Of a stretch of DNA of 64,000 nt, positions 55,111-63,541 are shown piece by piece; positions within the stretch are counted from its first letter, which is position 1, and every line of letters begins with the position of its first letter. The stretch is from Loktanella sp. (GTDB lineage Bacteria > Pseudomonadota > Alphaproteobacteria > Rhodobacterales > Rhodobacteraceae): NCBI GenBank assembly GCA_024635625.1, contig JAGXIQ010000035.1, forward strand, positions 1-64,000, written 5' to 3'. A model generated the notes under the pieces. It ran no database searches. It saw only the letters and a program-made list of their open reading frames with translations, and was not told the DNA's origin. The translations under genes and the position numbers were made by a program.

Positions 55111-55132
55111 CCTCGCCTGAAAGACACATCGC

Positions 55133-56299
55133 ATGACTACTGGCTTCCTCGTTACCAACCGCTCCGTCCGCTGGTTTTTGCTGGCACTCGCGCTCTTCAC
55201 CGCCGTCGTAGCCTTTGGGTCAGAGGCGTCGGGTGCGGGCCTGATCTCCACCTCACTGGTCAAAACACTGGGCAAGACCCTGTGCCTGTGCCTGATCGCC
55301 GTCGCAATGGATGTGGTCTGGGGGTACTGCGGTATCCTCAGCCTCGGCCATTTTGCCTTCTTCGGCATCGGCGGCTATGCCATCGGCATGTGGCTGATGT
55401 ATGCCCGCACCGAAGGCATCGTCATGTCCAGTTTGTCGGGGCAGGTCATTCCACCAACCCCCCAAGAGGTGTCTGACGCCATCGGCAGCCAGATTTTCGG
55501 GGTCGTCGGTTCATCTGATTTTCCGCTGGTCTGGGCCTTTGCTGACAGCCTTTCGTTGCAGCTGCTGATGGTGATTGTGGTACCCGGCCTCTTGGCGCTT
55601 GTCTTTGGTTGGCTCGCGTTCCGCAGCAGGGTCACGGGCGTCTATTTGTCGATCCTGACGCAGGCCATGACTTTGGCGCTGTCACTCTACCTTTTCCAAA
55701 ACGATTCCGGGCTACGGGGCAACAACGGGTTGTCGGGCCTGCAAAACATCCCCGGGTTCGAGGGCACGTCGCAGGCTACCATCAGCCTTGTTTTCTTCCT
55801 TGCCTCCGCCTGTGCCCTGGCATTGGGCTATATCCTGTTTGCGTGGGTCGTTGCGGGTAAGATGGGCAGCGTCGTCAAAGGCATCCGCGATAACGAGGCG
55901 CGTGTGCGCTTTCTCGGCTATCGTGTCGAAGGCTATAAGCTTTTCGTTTTTACCCTCACGGCCGTCGTATCAGGCATCGCAGGCGCGCTTTATTATCCGC
56001 AGGCTGGCATCATTAACCCGGCGGAAATCGCACCTATCGCGTCGATCTACCTTGCCGTTTGGGTCGCAATCGGCGGCCGGGGGCGCCTGTATGGCGCTGT
56101 TATTGGGGCGGCGCTGGTATCGCTGTTGTCAAGCTGGTTCACCGGGGGCGGTGCGCCTGACGTGAACCTTGGGATATACCGGATCCAGTGGACTGATTGG
56201 TGGCTGGTACTGCTGGGCCTATCCTTTGTTGGCGTCACCCTCTTCTTTCCAAAGGGCATCGGCGGCCTGTTCGATTACATCGTTAGGAAACCGTCATGA
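55133..56299 (+). CDS. urtC: Urea ABC transporter permease UrtC
   Basis: 388 residues of the LivM type with about nine membrane segments; typical segments are MDVVWGYCGILSLGHFAFFG and WRITGVYLS-like FRSRVTGVYLSILTQAM, and KGIRDNEARVRFLGY is the cytoplasmic coupling loop. Pairs with UrtB. The stop overlaps the urtD start by four bases. Confidence 0.95.
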   Translation: MTTGFLVTNRSVRWFLLALALFTAVVAFGSEASGAGLISTSLVKTLGKTLCLCLIAVAMDVVWGYCGILSLGHFAFFGIGGYAIGMWLMYARTEGIVMSSLSGQVIPPTPQEVSDAIGSQIFGVVGSSDFPLVWAFADSLSLQLLMVIVVPGLLALVFGWLAFRSRVTGVYLSILTQAMTLALSLYLFQNDSGLRGNNGLSGLQNIPGFEGTSQATISLVFFLASACALALGYILFAWVVAGKMGSVVKGIRDNEARVRFLGYRVEGYKLFVFTLTAVVSGIAGALYYPQAGIINPAEIAPIASIYLAVWVAIGGRGRLYGAVIGAALVSLLSSWFTGGGAPDVNLGIYRIQWTDWWLVLLGLSFVGVTLFFPKGIGGLFDYIVRKPS

Positions 56300-57045
56300 G
56301 CAGCCTTCTTGAAGTGTCCGGCGTGTCGAAAACCTTCGACGGCTTTCGCGCCATAAACGATCTATCCATTCAAATCAGCGAGCCTGAATTGCGGGCCATC
56401 ATCGGCCCTAACGGCGCTGGCAAGACTACCTTTATGGATATCGTCACGGGCAAGACGAAGCCCGACGAAGGCCGCGTGCTATGGGGTGAACGCAACGAGT
56501 CCCTGTTAGGCCTTTCAGAGGCTGAAATCGCAAACAAGGGGATTGGTCGCAAATTCCAGAAACCCACTGTGTTCGAGGAGCAGACTGTTCGCCAAAACCT
56601 CGCCATGGCGCTGAAAAACCCGCGCGGCCCCTTCGCCGTTCTGTTTCACCGCAAAACGGCGCAGGGTGCTGCCCGGATTGAGGAAATCGCGTCAGAGATC
56701 GGTCTGACTGACCAACTGACCCGCACCGCAGGCGAGCTTAGCCATGGGCAAAAGCAGTGGCTGGAAATCGGCATGTTGTTAGCGCAAGATCCGCGCCTGT
56801 TGCTGGTAGACGAACCCGCTGCCGGCATGACGGCAGAAGAGCGTGAAAAGACCACCGACATCCTGCGCCGCGCCGCTCAAACTCGCGCGGTCGTCGTTGT
56901 GGAACATGATATGGAGTTCGTCCGTCGCCTTGATTGCAAGGTGACGGTCTTACACGAAGGCCATGTACTGGCCGAAGGGACGCTGGACCACGTTACAGCC
57001 GATCCGACTGTGATCGACGTCTATCTGGGGCGCACTGATGCTTGA
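56296..57045 (+). CDS. urtD: Urea ABC transporter ATP-binding protein UrtD
   Basis: 249 residues of the LivG type: Walker A GPNGAGKTT, a Q-loop in GRKFQKPTVF, signature LSHGQKQWLEIGMLLA, Walker B LLLVDEPAAGM and switch His in VVEHDMEFV. The LSHGQ signature with QW is characteristic of UrtD. Overlaps urtC by four and urtE by eight bases. Confidence 0.95.
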   Translation: MSSLLEVSGVSKTFDGFRAINDLSIQISEPELRAIIGPNGAGKTTFMDIVTGKTKPDEGRVLWGERNESLLGLSEAEIANKGIGRKFQKPTVFEEQTVRQNLAMALKNPRGPFAVLFHRKTAQGAARIEEIASEIGLTDQLTRTAGELSHGQKQWLEIGMLLAQDPRLLLVDEPAAGMTAEEREKTTDILRRAAQTRAVVVVEHDMEFVRRLDCKVTVLHEGHVLAEGTLDHVTADPTVIDVYLGRTDA

Positions 57046-57733
57046 TGTGACCGATCTGTCCCTGAAATACGGGCAAAGCCAAATCCTTTATGATGTATCC
57101 CTGACCGCCCCGGTCGGGCAGGTCACGACCGTTATGGGAACAAACGGTGTCGGCAAAACCAGTCTTCTGCGGGCGCTGTCAGGGCGTCACGCGTACAGCA
57201 CTGGCACCGTCACTCTAGATGGATCTACGCTAAGCCATCCAACCGCCGCGCAGGCCGCCCGGGCAGGTATCGCTTATGTCCCGCAGGGGAGAGAGGTCTT
57301 TCCGATGATGAGCGTGGCCGAGAACATGGAGACTGGCTTTGCCTGCCTGCCAAAGTCCGAACGCAACGTGCCAGACTGGATTTTCGAGCTGTTCCCCGTC
57401 TTGGCCGAAATGCAGCACAGGCGCGGCGGTGATTTGTCTGGTGGCCAGCAACAGCAGCTTGCGATCGCGCGGGCACTGATTACGAAACCGCGTGTTTTGT
57501 TGCTGGACGAACCGACTGAAGGCATCCAGCCCAACGTGATACAGCAGATTGGTCGCGCCATAGCCCAGTTGCGTGATCGGGGGGATATGGCAATAATCCT
57601 CGTCGAACAGAACGTCGATTTTGCTTGGCGCGCGGCGGACAGCTTTGTGATGATGAAACGGGGTGCGGTCTGGCGCAGCATGGCAAAGATCGACTGCAGC
57701 CGGGATGACGTGGTGGCCGCGCTCGCACTTTGA
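57038..57733 (+). CDS. urtE: Urea ABC transporter ATP-binding protein UrtE
   Basis: 231 residues of the LivF type: Walker A GTNGVGKTS, YVPQGREVFPMMSV around the Q-loop, signature LSGGQQQQLAIARALI, Walker B LLLDEPTEGIQP and switch residue in LVEQNVDFA (Gln-Asn replacing His, as in other LivF/UrtE proteins). It completes the transporter; a strong hairpin lies downstream. Confidence 0.95.
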   Translation: MLDVTDLSLKYGQSQILYDVSLTAPVGQVTTVMGTNGVGKTSLLRALSGRHAYSTGTVTLDGSTLSHPTAAQAARAGIAYVPQGREVFPMMSVAENMETGFACLPKSERNVPDWIFELFPVLAEMQHRRGGDLSGGQQQQLAIARALITKPRVLLLDEPTEGIQPNVIQQIGRAIAQLRDRGDMAIILVEQNVDFAWRAADSFVMMKRGAVWRSMAKIDCSRDDVVAALAL

Positions 57734-57806
57734 TGCGAGGATGCCGACGTGTGCACGTGTCATCATCCTGTCGTGCCGCGCGCTTTACTGACGACGCGAA
57801 ATAATA

Positions 57807-57834
57807 GCGACGGCGCTGTCGTCAGCGCCGTCGC
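57807..57834. terminator. Hairpin after urtE, probable terminator
   Basis: GCGACGGCGCTG (57807-57818) pairs perfectly with CAGCGCCGTCGC (57823-57834) around TCGT, 74 bases after urtE and 53 bases before bioM. It likely separates the two units, although no U tract follows on the plus strand. Confidence 0.65.
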
Positions 57835-57887
57835 TTGCGCTTGGCCGTCGACGCGGCGATACCCCGTGGCAGTTCGAAGGGGTGGCC

Positions 57888-58640
57888 ATGATAGAAGATG
57901 ACGAACGCATAGAACCGGTGACCGGTCTGATCGCCCTATCAGATGTGTCACTGGCGCGTGGGGGTCGTTCTGTGCTGACCGGCATAGACTTGCACAGTAA
58001 CGCGCGGCGGATTGGAATCGTAGGCCGCAACGGGTCTGGTAAGACGACATTGGCGCGGGTGCTTTGCGGGTTGATTCCAGCTGATGCAGGCACAGTGCGC
58101 GTTGCTGGCATTGATGTTATGCGTGACCGTAAGGCTGCGCTGCACACTGTTGGCATCCTGTTTCAAAATCCGGACCACCAGATCATTTTCCCTACCGTGA
58201 CCGAAGAGCTTTCCTTTGGTCTGACGCAGATGGGGCAGTCAAAGGCGCAAGCCGCCGCGCGAGTTGCAGCGATCCTGTCGGAGTTCGGCAAGACCCATTG
58301 GGCGGACGCTGCGACCCACAGCTTAAGTCACGGGCAAAAACAGCTGGTCTGCCTTATGGCTATCATCGCGATGTCTCCACGGGTTGTGGTACTGGACGAG
58401 CCGTTCTCTGGTCTCGATCTGGTCACGCGGATGCAGCTGACGCGCTACCTTGGCCGAGTCGATGCAGCCGTTGTGCACATCACGCACGACCCCGAGGTGC
58501 TGCGCGATTATGATCAGGTGATCTGGCTTGACGAGGGGCGTATTGTGCAAAGTGGCAACGCGGGGCCGGTGCTCGACGGCTATATCACGCGGATGACGGC
58601 ATTGGGGGCGGGTGATGATCTCTCTGACCTCGCCGGTTAG
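57888..58640 (+). CDS. bioM: Biotin ECF transporter ATPase BioM
   Basis: 250 residues of the CbiO/EcfA type: Walker A GRNGSGKTT, Q-loop FQNPDHQIIFP with the NPDHQ element typical of ECF ATPases, signature LSHGQKQLVCLMAII, Walker B VVVLDEPFSGLD and switch VVHITHDPE. It energises uptake with BioN and BioY. The ATG at 57888 follows AAGGGG by five bases; a GTG at 57882 is the alternative. Overlaps bioN. Confidence 0.93.
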   Translation: MIEDDERIEPVTGLIALSDVSLARGGRSVLTGIDLHSNARRIGIVGRNGSGKTTLARVLCGLIPADAGTVRVAGIDVMRDRKAALHTVGILFQNPDHQIIFPTVTEELSFGLTQMGQSKAQAAARVAAILSEFGKTHWADAATHSLSHGQKQLVCLMAIIAMSPRVVVLDEPFSGLDLVTRMQLTRYLGRVDAAVVHITHDPEVLRDYDQVIWLDEGRIVQSGNAGPVLDGYITRMTALGAGDDLSDLAG

Positions 58641-59217
58641 GACTCGGGCGCACGGCTGGCCTGCAGCGGCCAAGTTGGCTTTGCTGTGCGGGGCGACCGT
58701 GGTGCTTTTTGCCCGTACCGATATCGGGTTTCAGGCGGCAGCTTTTGTGACGGCCTTAGGGTTGTATCTGCTTGGCGGTAGGCAGTTTGCACGCCAAGGG
58801 GGCGCCGCGCTGTTGCAGTTGTGGCCCTTCGTCGTGCTGGTCGGGGTCTGGCATGTGCTGACAGGGGATATAGAGGCTGGAAGCGTCATCATATTGCGCC
58901 TTTTGACGGCTTTCGCGCTCGCCAATTTGGTCACGATGACGACAACCCTGTGGCAGATGATCGACGTGGTTATGGCGCTTACAGCACCGTTGCGCGCGCT
59001 AGGGCTGAATACCCGCGCTTTGGCTCTTGGCATGGCGCTCGTGGTACGCTTTACACCGGCCTTGGCAGACAAGGGTACGCAGCTGACGCAGGCTTGGCGT
59101 GCACGGTCGCCCCGGCGGGCCAGCTGGCGCATCGTGATGCCGTTCACGGTCCTGGCTATTGATGACGCGGAAAATGTTGCCGAGGCCTTGCGCGCCCGTG
59201 GCGGCACAAACCCCTGA
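58615..59217 (+). CDS. bioN: Biotin ECF transporter transmembrane protein BioN
   Basis: 200 residues of the EcfT/CbiQ type with four to five membrane segments and the coupling helix with Ala-Arg-Gly signature (QAWRARSPRRASWR and AEALRARGGTNP). It joins BioM to the substrate protein BioY. The ATG at 58615 lies inside the end of bioM (26-base overlap); a GTG at 58612 is also possible. Confidence 0.93.
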   Translation: MISLTSPVRTRAHGWPAAAKLALLCGATVVLFARTDIGFQAAAFVTALGLYLLGGRQFARQGGAALLQLWPFVVLVGVWHVLTGDIEAGSVIILRLLTAFALANLVTMTTTLWQMIDVVMALTAPLRALGLNTRALALGMALVVRFTPALADKGTQLTQAWRARSPRRASWRIVMPFTVLAIDDAENVAEALRARGGTNP

Positions 59218-59228
59218 AAGGGATGAGA

Positions 59229-59774
59229 ATGGAACGGAACCTGACACTCGTGGCGCTGTTTGCCGCATTGATCGCGGCGCTGGGTTTGATCCCGCAGCTG
59301 ACGTTGGCTTTTGGCGTTCCGATCACGGCGCAAAGCCTTGGAGTGATGCTTTGTGGCACCGTGCTTGGTGCTAAGCGCGGCGCACTGGCCGTCTTATTGT
59401 TCGTGTTGCTTGTCGCACTGGGTTTGCCGCTTTTGGCAGGCGGACGCGGTGGGCTTGGTGTTTTTGTCTCTCCAACTGCGGGTTTTGTCGTTGGTTTTCC
59501 GTTTGCCGCCTTCATGACGGGTCTGGTGGTCGAGAACTGGCGCCAAGGGTCGCTGGCGCTTGTTGCCGGTGTCGCTGCGGTTTTCGGTGGAATCGTGGTG
59601 CTTTACGCATTTGGCATTTCGGGGCTGGCATGGTCCTTGGATAAGCCACTGTCCGAGGCGGCCTTGCTGGTTACCGCGTTCATACCCGGTGACCTGATCA
59701 AAGCGGTACTGGCTGGGGTGATCACTGCCGCCTTAGCACGCGCACGCCCGGACTCTGTGTTGTCGCGCGCATGA
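59229..59774 (+). CDS. bioY: Biotin-binding S component BioY
   Basis: 181 residues with six hydrophobic segments and BioY signatures: PITAQSLGVMLCGTVLGAKRGALAV and LPLLAGGRGGLGVFVSPTAGFVVGFP, which line the biotin site. It captures biotin and works with BioMN. GAAAGGGA precedes the ATG at 59229 with good spacing; 59223 is an alternative. Overlaps the nitroreductase start by four bases (ATGA). Confidence 0.95.
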   Translation: MERNLTLVALFAALIAALGLIPQLTLAFGVPITAQSLGVMLCGTVLGAKRGALAVLLFVLLVALGLPLLAGGRGGLGVFVSPTAGFVVGFPFAAFMTGLVVENWRQGSLALVAGVAAVFGGIVVLYAFGISGLAWSLDKPLSEAALLVTAFIPGDLIKAVLAGVITAALARARPDSVLSRA

Positions 59775-60454
59775 CCGACATTGCGCTAGAAAGTCTTCTG
59801 GCGCAACGTCGGTCCATCCGGGCCTATCTTTCGACGCCTGTGACGCAGGCAGAGGTGGCGGCGATCCTGACCGATGCCCGGCGTGCGCCGAGTGGCGCAA
59901 ATCTGCAGCCGGGGCATTTCGTGGCACTGACCGGGCAACCTTTTGCCGCGTTAAAGACCGCGCTGGCGCAGGGGATCGCGTCAGGGCGTCAGCCAGTATC
60001 TGAATATTCCTATTTCCCCGAACAGATGCCGCCGCACCTAAAAGCGCGGCAGCGGGCAGCGGGATACGCCCTATATGCCGCGTTGGGGATCGAGCGGCGC
60101 GATATTGCAGGACGCCGGAGACAGTTCGCGCGCAACTACGACTTTTTCGACGCGCCTGTCGGGATTGTCGTGACCATAGACCGCGCCATGGGCAAGGGCT
60201 GCTACATGGACCTCGGCATGGCGCTGATGGCCCTGTTCCTTGCGGCAGAGGCGCGGGGGCTGGCGACCACCGGCATCGGGGCCCTCGCACATTACGGTGA
60301 CGTTGTGCATCAGGCGTTGAAGCTGCCTGATAATCAGTTGGTCGTTTGCGGGATCGCTCTTGGGCACGCGGACCCAGACGCCGCAGTGAACGGCTTTCGC
60401 ACAGACCGCGCAGCACTGCCCGACTTTGCCCGATTTGACGGCTTTTCGGACTAG
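59771..60454 (+). CDS. Nitroreductase-family FMN oxidoreductase
   Basis: 227 residues with the nitroreductase fold: QRRSIRAYLSTPVTQAEVAAIL and ARRAPSGANLQPGHFVAL bind FMN phosphate, and AAEARGLATTGIGAL is the C-terminal signature. The natural substrate is unknown. It is translationally coupled to bioY, which links it to biotin metabolism by context. It ends on the tetranucleotide CTAG at 60451-60454, whose complement is also the stop of the convergent thiolase gene. Confidence 0.88.
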   Translation: MTDIALESLLAQRRSIRAYLSTPVTQAEVAAILTDARRAPSGANLQPGHFVALTGQPFAALKTALAQGIASGRQPVSEYSYFPEQMPPHLKARQRAAGYALYAALGIERRDIAGRRRQFARNYDFFDAPVGIVVTIDRAMGKGCYMDLGMALMALFLAAEARGLATTGIGALAHYGDVVHQALKLPDNQLVVCGIALGHADPDAAVNGFRTDRAALPDFARFDGFSD

Positions 60455-61551
60455 GACCGCAGCAAAAGTGCAGTACCGATCCCACCAGCGGCGGCGATCG
60501 CGGTAAGGCCCGTGCCACCGCAGTTCTGTAATTCATGGTAAAGCCTGACGGCGTTGATTGCCCCGGACGCCCCGATGGGGTGCCCTCGTGCCAAGGCACC
60601 GCCGCTGATGTTTACCCGCGCAGGATCCAGCCCGCCGCCGCGTATGCAGACGATGGCCTGCGCGGCATAAGCCTCCATCACCTCTGCCACGGCTATGTCC
60701 GAAGCGGTCAGGTTTGCCGCCCCCAGTACATCTTGCATGGCGGCGATGGGGGCTAGGCCGGGCATATCCGGCTGGCCGCCCAGCGTACGACCTCCGACAA
60801 TTCTGATCGGAGGTGAGGAAATCTGCCGCGCGACCTTGTCCGACACTAGAAGCACAAAGGCCGCCGCATCCGCTGCCACTGCGGTATTGGCCGCTGTGAT
60901 CGTGCCATGCAGCGTCGGCGCACGGTTGCAGACCTTTGGGGTCAGATGTCGGCTGAAGGCATCCTGCGTCAGCCCCGCGACTGGGACGATTTCGTGGTGC
61001 AATCGGTCGTGGGCCTTCATGGCCTTGGCGTGGCTTTCCACCGACCATGCATCCTGTTCTGCTCGGGTTATTCCATATTGATCAGCCAGCGTCGCGGCGG
61101 CGCTGGCCATATCTGGGTCGCGATCAGGCCACGGGGTAAACGCGGCCTGATCGTAGGGGACAGGTGCCCGCCCATCGGGGAAAGTTTGTGCGCGGATGGG
61201 GCGCAAAGAGGTGCTTTCGGTGCCACCAGCCAGCACGATTTCTGCCATTCCAGCGCGGATTAGCGCATCGGCCAGCAGAATTGCATCCAGCCCGCTGACG
61301 CATTGACGGTCGATGCTAAGGCCTGCGACCCGTTCCGGCAGGCCCGCGGCCAGTGCACATAGCCGGGCCGGGTTACCGCCAGCACCAAGCGCATTGCCGA
61401 CAATCACCTCGTTGACCTGCTGCGCGTCCAATCCGGCGTCGGCCAGACAGGCGCGGATCACGGGGGCCGCAAGATCGTGAAACGATAGGGCTGCGAAGGC
61501 TCCGCCTACCGGGGCTACGGCGGTGCGGCGGGCAGCGACGATGACAGTCAT
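60451..61551 (-). CDS. Thiolase-like protein lacking two catalytic-loop residues
   Basis: 366 residues of the thiolase fold. The nucleophile Cys84 is in DRQCVSGLDA and the GHP motif is present in ARGHPIGASG (His324). However, the NEAF loop reads MEAY (292-295), and the C-terminal CxGGG loop reads AAAGGIG, so the second catalytic Cys is Ala353. Claisen condensation or thiolysis may thus be altered. The ATG at 61551 overlaps the ligase stop by four bases, rejecting the upstream extension to 61803. With the ligase and bioMNY it recalls the Bacillus yhfS-yhfT-bioY grouping. It shares overlapping stops with the nitroreductase gene. Confidence 0.88.
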   Translation of the reverse strand: MTVIVAARRTAVAPVGGAFAALSFHDLAAPVIRACLADAGLDAQQVNEVIVGNALGAGGNPARLCALAAGLPERVAGLSIDRQCVSGLDAILLADALIRAGMAEIVLAGGTESTSLRPIRAQTFPDGRAPVPYDQAAFTPWPDRDPDMASAAATLADQYGITRAEQDAWSVESHAKAMKAHDRLHHEIVPVAGLTQDAFSRHLTPKVCNRAPTLHGTITAANTAVAADAAAFVLLVSDKVARQISSPPIRIVGGRTLGGQPDMPGLAPIAAMQDVLGAANLTASDIAVAEVMEAYAAQAIVCIRGGGLDPARVNISGGALARGHPIGASGAINAVRLYHELQNCGGTGLTAIAAAGGIGTALLLRS

Positions 61552-62672
61552 GTCATGCGCCCGGCAAGGGCGGTAATCGCGATGTAATCGGGCTTGCCCG
61601 CCGGCAGCAGGGGCAGGTTGTCCACGAGGTGAATGCGGTGCGGTACCGAAGAAGGTGCCATTTGCACACGGCAAGCACGTAGCAGGGCATCCTCTGTGAC
61701 GTCTGTTGCCCCGGCCACCAGCGCGACCAGTCGCGAACCCCGTTTGGGGTCTGGTAGGGCAACCACGGCAATGGTGCGTGCTGTCGTCAGGTCGGCCAAG
61801 CAAGCCTCTACCTGATCTGGATAGACGTTATGGTCGGCTATTGTCACCATCCGCCCGTTGCGGCCCGTCAGGAACAGATGGCCGCTTGTATCCATATACC
61901 CGATTTCGCCCACGGTCAGATAGTCGTCCTGCCAGCGTGTATCCGCACTTTCGCCCGCTGCATAACCTTCAAACAGATAGGGGCTTTTGACCCAGATGCC
62001 GCCCGTCGCGTCCAAGCGCAGGGTCACACCGGGATAGGCCCGCCCTACTGATCCGGCTGGAGTGTCCACATCTGTCCACGTTATAAAACTCGTCTCGGAC
62101 GCGCCGTAGAACTGCGTTAGACGCGCCGTCGGGCACATCTGCGTCGCTGCTGCACTGATGTCTGGTGACAACCGCCCGCCGCCCACCATGATATACCGCA
62201 CGTCTGGCAAGGCATTTCCCGTCGCGCAGAGCAGTCCAAGTTGTGTTGGTGTGATGTAAAGCAACGTGGCCTTTGCCTTGGCTAACGCCAGGGCCTGCCG
62301 ATCTGGGCGCAGGCCATTCAGCGGCAGGATCGAGGCCCCGTGGTGCGCTGCTTCTAATACTGCATACAGCGCCAGCGACGAACTGGGGCCAGCGAAGACG
62401 GCCATGACGGCGTTAGGACATAAGTCCAGAACCGGAGCATTAGCGTTAAAGCTTTGCTGCCACGAAGCTGGGGTGCGCTGGATCACCTTTGGTTGGCCGA
62501 AACTGCCAGAGGTTTCGCACAAAAGCTGCGGCGTCGGCGTTGCGATCCCGGTGACCTGACCGCCTGCTACCCGTAGCGACTGGCCTGTCAAGGCGACGGT
62601 TCGCAGTGCTGCATATGCTGCATCCTCGCACAGAAGGCGGGTAGAGGCGTGCCAGACGAAAGGCTGTGACAT
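61548..62672 (-). CDS. Short AMP-dependent acyl-CoA ligase (YhfT-like)
   Basis: 374 residues of the ANL superfamily: P-loop CETSGSFGQPKVIQ (52-65), FYGASETSFITW, the hinge region in GRNGRMVTIADHNVYPDQVE, and catalytic Lys360 in LLPAGKPDYIA. The P-loop lies at residue 53 where typical family members have it after 150 or more residues, so most of the N-terminal subdomain is missing. There is no space upstream for the missing part (59 bases to the next gene). It would adenylate a carboxylate, perhaps a pimelate-like acid in biotin context, and is ATGA-coupled to the thiolase-like gene. Confidence 0.82.
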   Translation of the reverse strand: MSQPFVWHASTRLLCEDAAYAALRTVALTGQSLRVAGGQVTGIATPTPQLLCETSGSFGQPKVIQRTPASWQQSFNANAPVLDLCPNAVMAVFAGPSSSLALYAVLEAAHHGASILPLNGLRPDRQALALAKAKATLLYITPTQLGLLCATGNALPDVRYIMVGGGRLSPDISAAATQMCPTARLTQFYGASETSFITWTDVDTPAGSVGRAYPGVTLRLDATGGIWVKSPYLFEGYAAGESADTRWQDDYLTVGEIGYMDTSGHLFLTGRNGRMVTIADHNVYPDQVEACLADLTTARTIAVVALPDPKRGSRLVALVAGATDVTEDALLRACRVQMAPSSVPHRIHLVDNLPLLPAGKPDYIAITALAGRMT

Positions 62673-62731
62673 CGGTCAGTGGCTCCGCTGTGGGACACTG
62701 CCTGCAAATCCCAAATCGGACGGCGATGCAA

Positions 62732-63541
62732 TCACGACGAGGCGGTCAGATTTTCCCAACCAAGTGCGGTGCGGGCGTAACGGGCATTGCTGCGGGCTGT
62801 AAAGGTTGCGTCACTGGTATCAGCGGTCATCCTGCAGGCGCTGAAGGTGGCACCGTCCAGATCTAGGATCGCGTATTCATTCGGATCGCCGCGCAAGCGG
62901 GTTGATAGCCCTGTGCCGCAGTGTACCTGCAGGGTCATCAGCTTGTTTTTCTGCGCCAGAAACGGCTCTACTGTCCAAGTGTGCAGATGACCGGACAGGA
63001 TCACGTGCGGACCACACTCTGACCAGTGATCCAGCGCGTCGGCGGCCCCCTTCATCACCTTCTTTTCCACGTCGGGTGCGTGGTGAAAGGGATGGTGTGC
63101 CATCACGACGACGATGCGATCACGGCAATTATTGCGGATCACCCGCCCGACGCGTTCGATCTGTGCTGGGCGGATCAGACCGCGTTGATGGCTCCACCGG
63201 TGGGTCGTATCCAGACCGACGACAACGGCCTCATCGGTTTCAAACATTGGTTCCGTGTTCGCGGCAATCCAGCGACGATAGGCGGCGCGGGGGGCCAAAG
63301 CACGTGCAAGGATGTTGAACAACGGAATGTCATGATTACCGGGCACCGCAATCCAATCGTGCTGCAAGCGGTCGACAAAGGCGCGGGCGTCGCTGAACTG
63401 GCTAGCGCGGGCGCGCTGCACAAAATCCCCTGCGATGACAATGAGATCTGGATCAGCCTTTGCCACACTATCAAGCAGAGGTTGCACAAGATCGGGTTGG
63501 GCGCGGCCAAAGTGTAGGTCGGTTAGCAAGACAAGACGCAT
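62732..63541 (-). CDS. Calcineurin-like metallophosphoesterase (3',5'-cAMP phosphodiesterase type)
   Basis: 269 residues with the metallophosphoesterase motifs in order: LTDLHFG (DxH), VIAGDFV (GD), VPGNHD (GNHD), VMAHHPFH (H) and LSGHLHTW (GHxH). Family members hydrolyse phosphodiesters, including cyclic nucleotides and lipid head groups. It starts within one base of the stop of the lipid kinase-like gene (overlap at 63541), which suggests a linked role in lipid or phosphate metabolism. No signal peptide. Confidence 0.92.
   Translation of the reverse strand: MRLVLLTDLHFGRAQPDLVQPLLDSVAKADPDLIVIAGDFVQRARASQFSDARAFVDRLQHDWIAVPGNHDIPLFNILARALAPRAAYRRWIAANTEPMFETDEAVVVGLDTTHRWSHQRGLIRPAQIERVGRVIRNNCRDRIVVVMAHHPFHHAPDVEKKVMKGAADALDHWSECGPHVILSGHLHTWTVEPFLAQKNKLMTLQVHCGTGLSTRLRGDPNEYAILDLDGATFSACRMTADTSDATFTARSNARYARTALGWENLTASS

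Noticed and set aside
57734-57887. BioR operator (TTATMKATAA-like) before bioM
   Set aside because: Scanned the gap by eye and found no matching palindrome; only the urtE hairpin is present.
59733-60599. 288-codon minus-strand frame opposite the nitroreductase gene
   Set aside because: Composition rich in Arg, Pro and Ser and no motif; the plus-strand nitroreductase is convincing.
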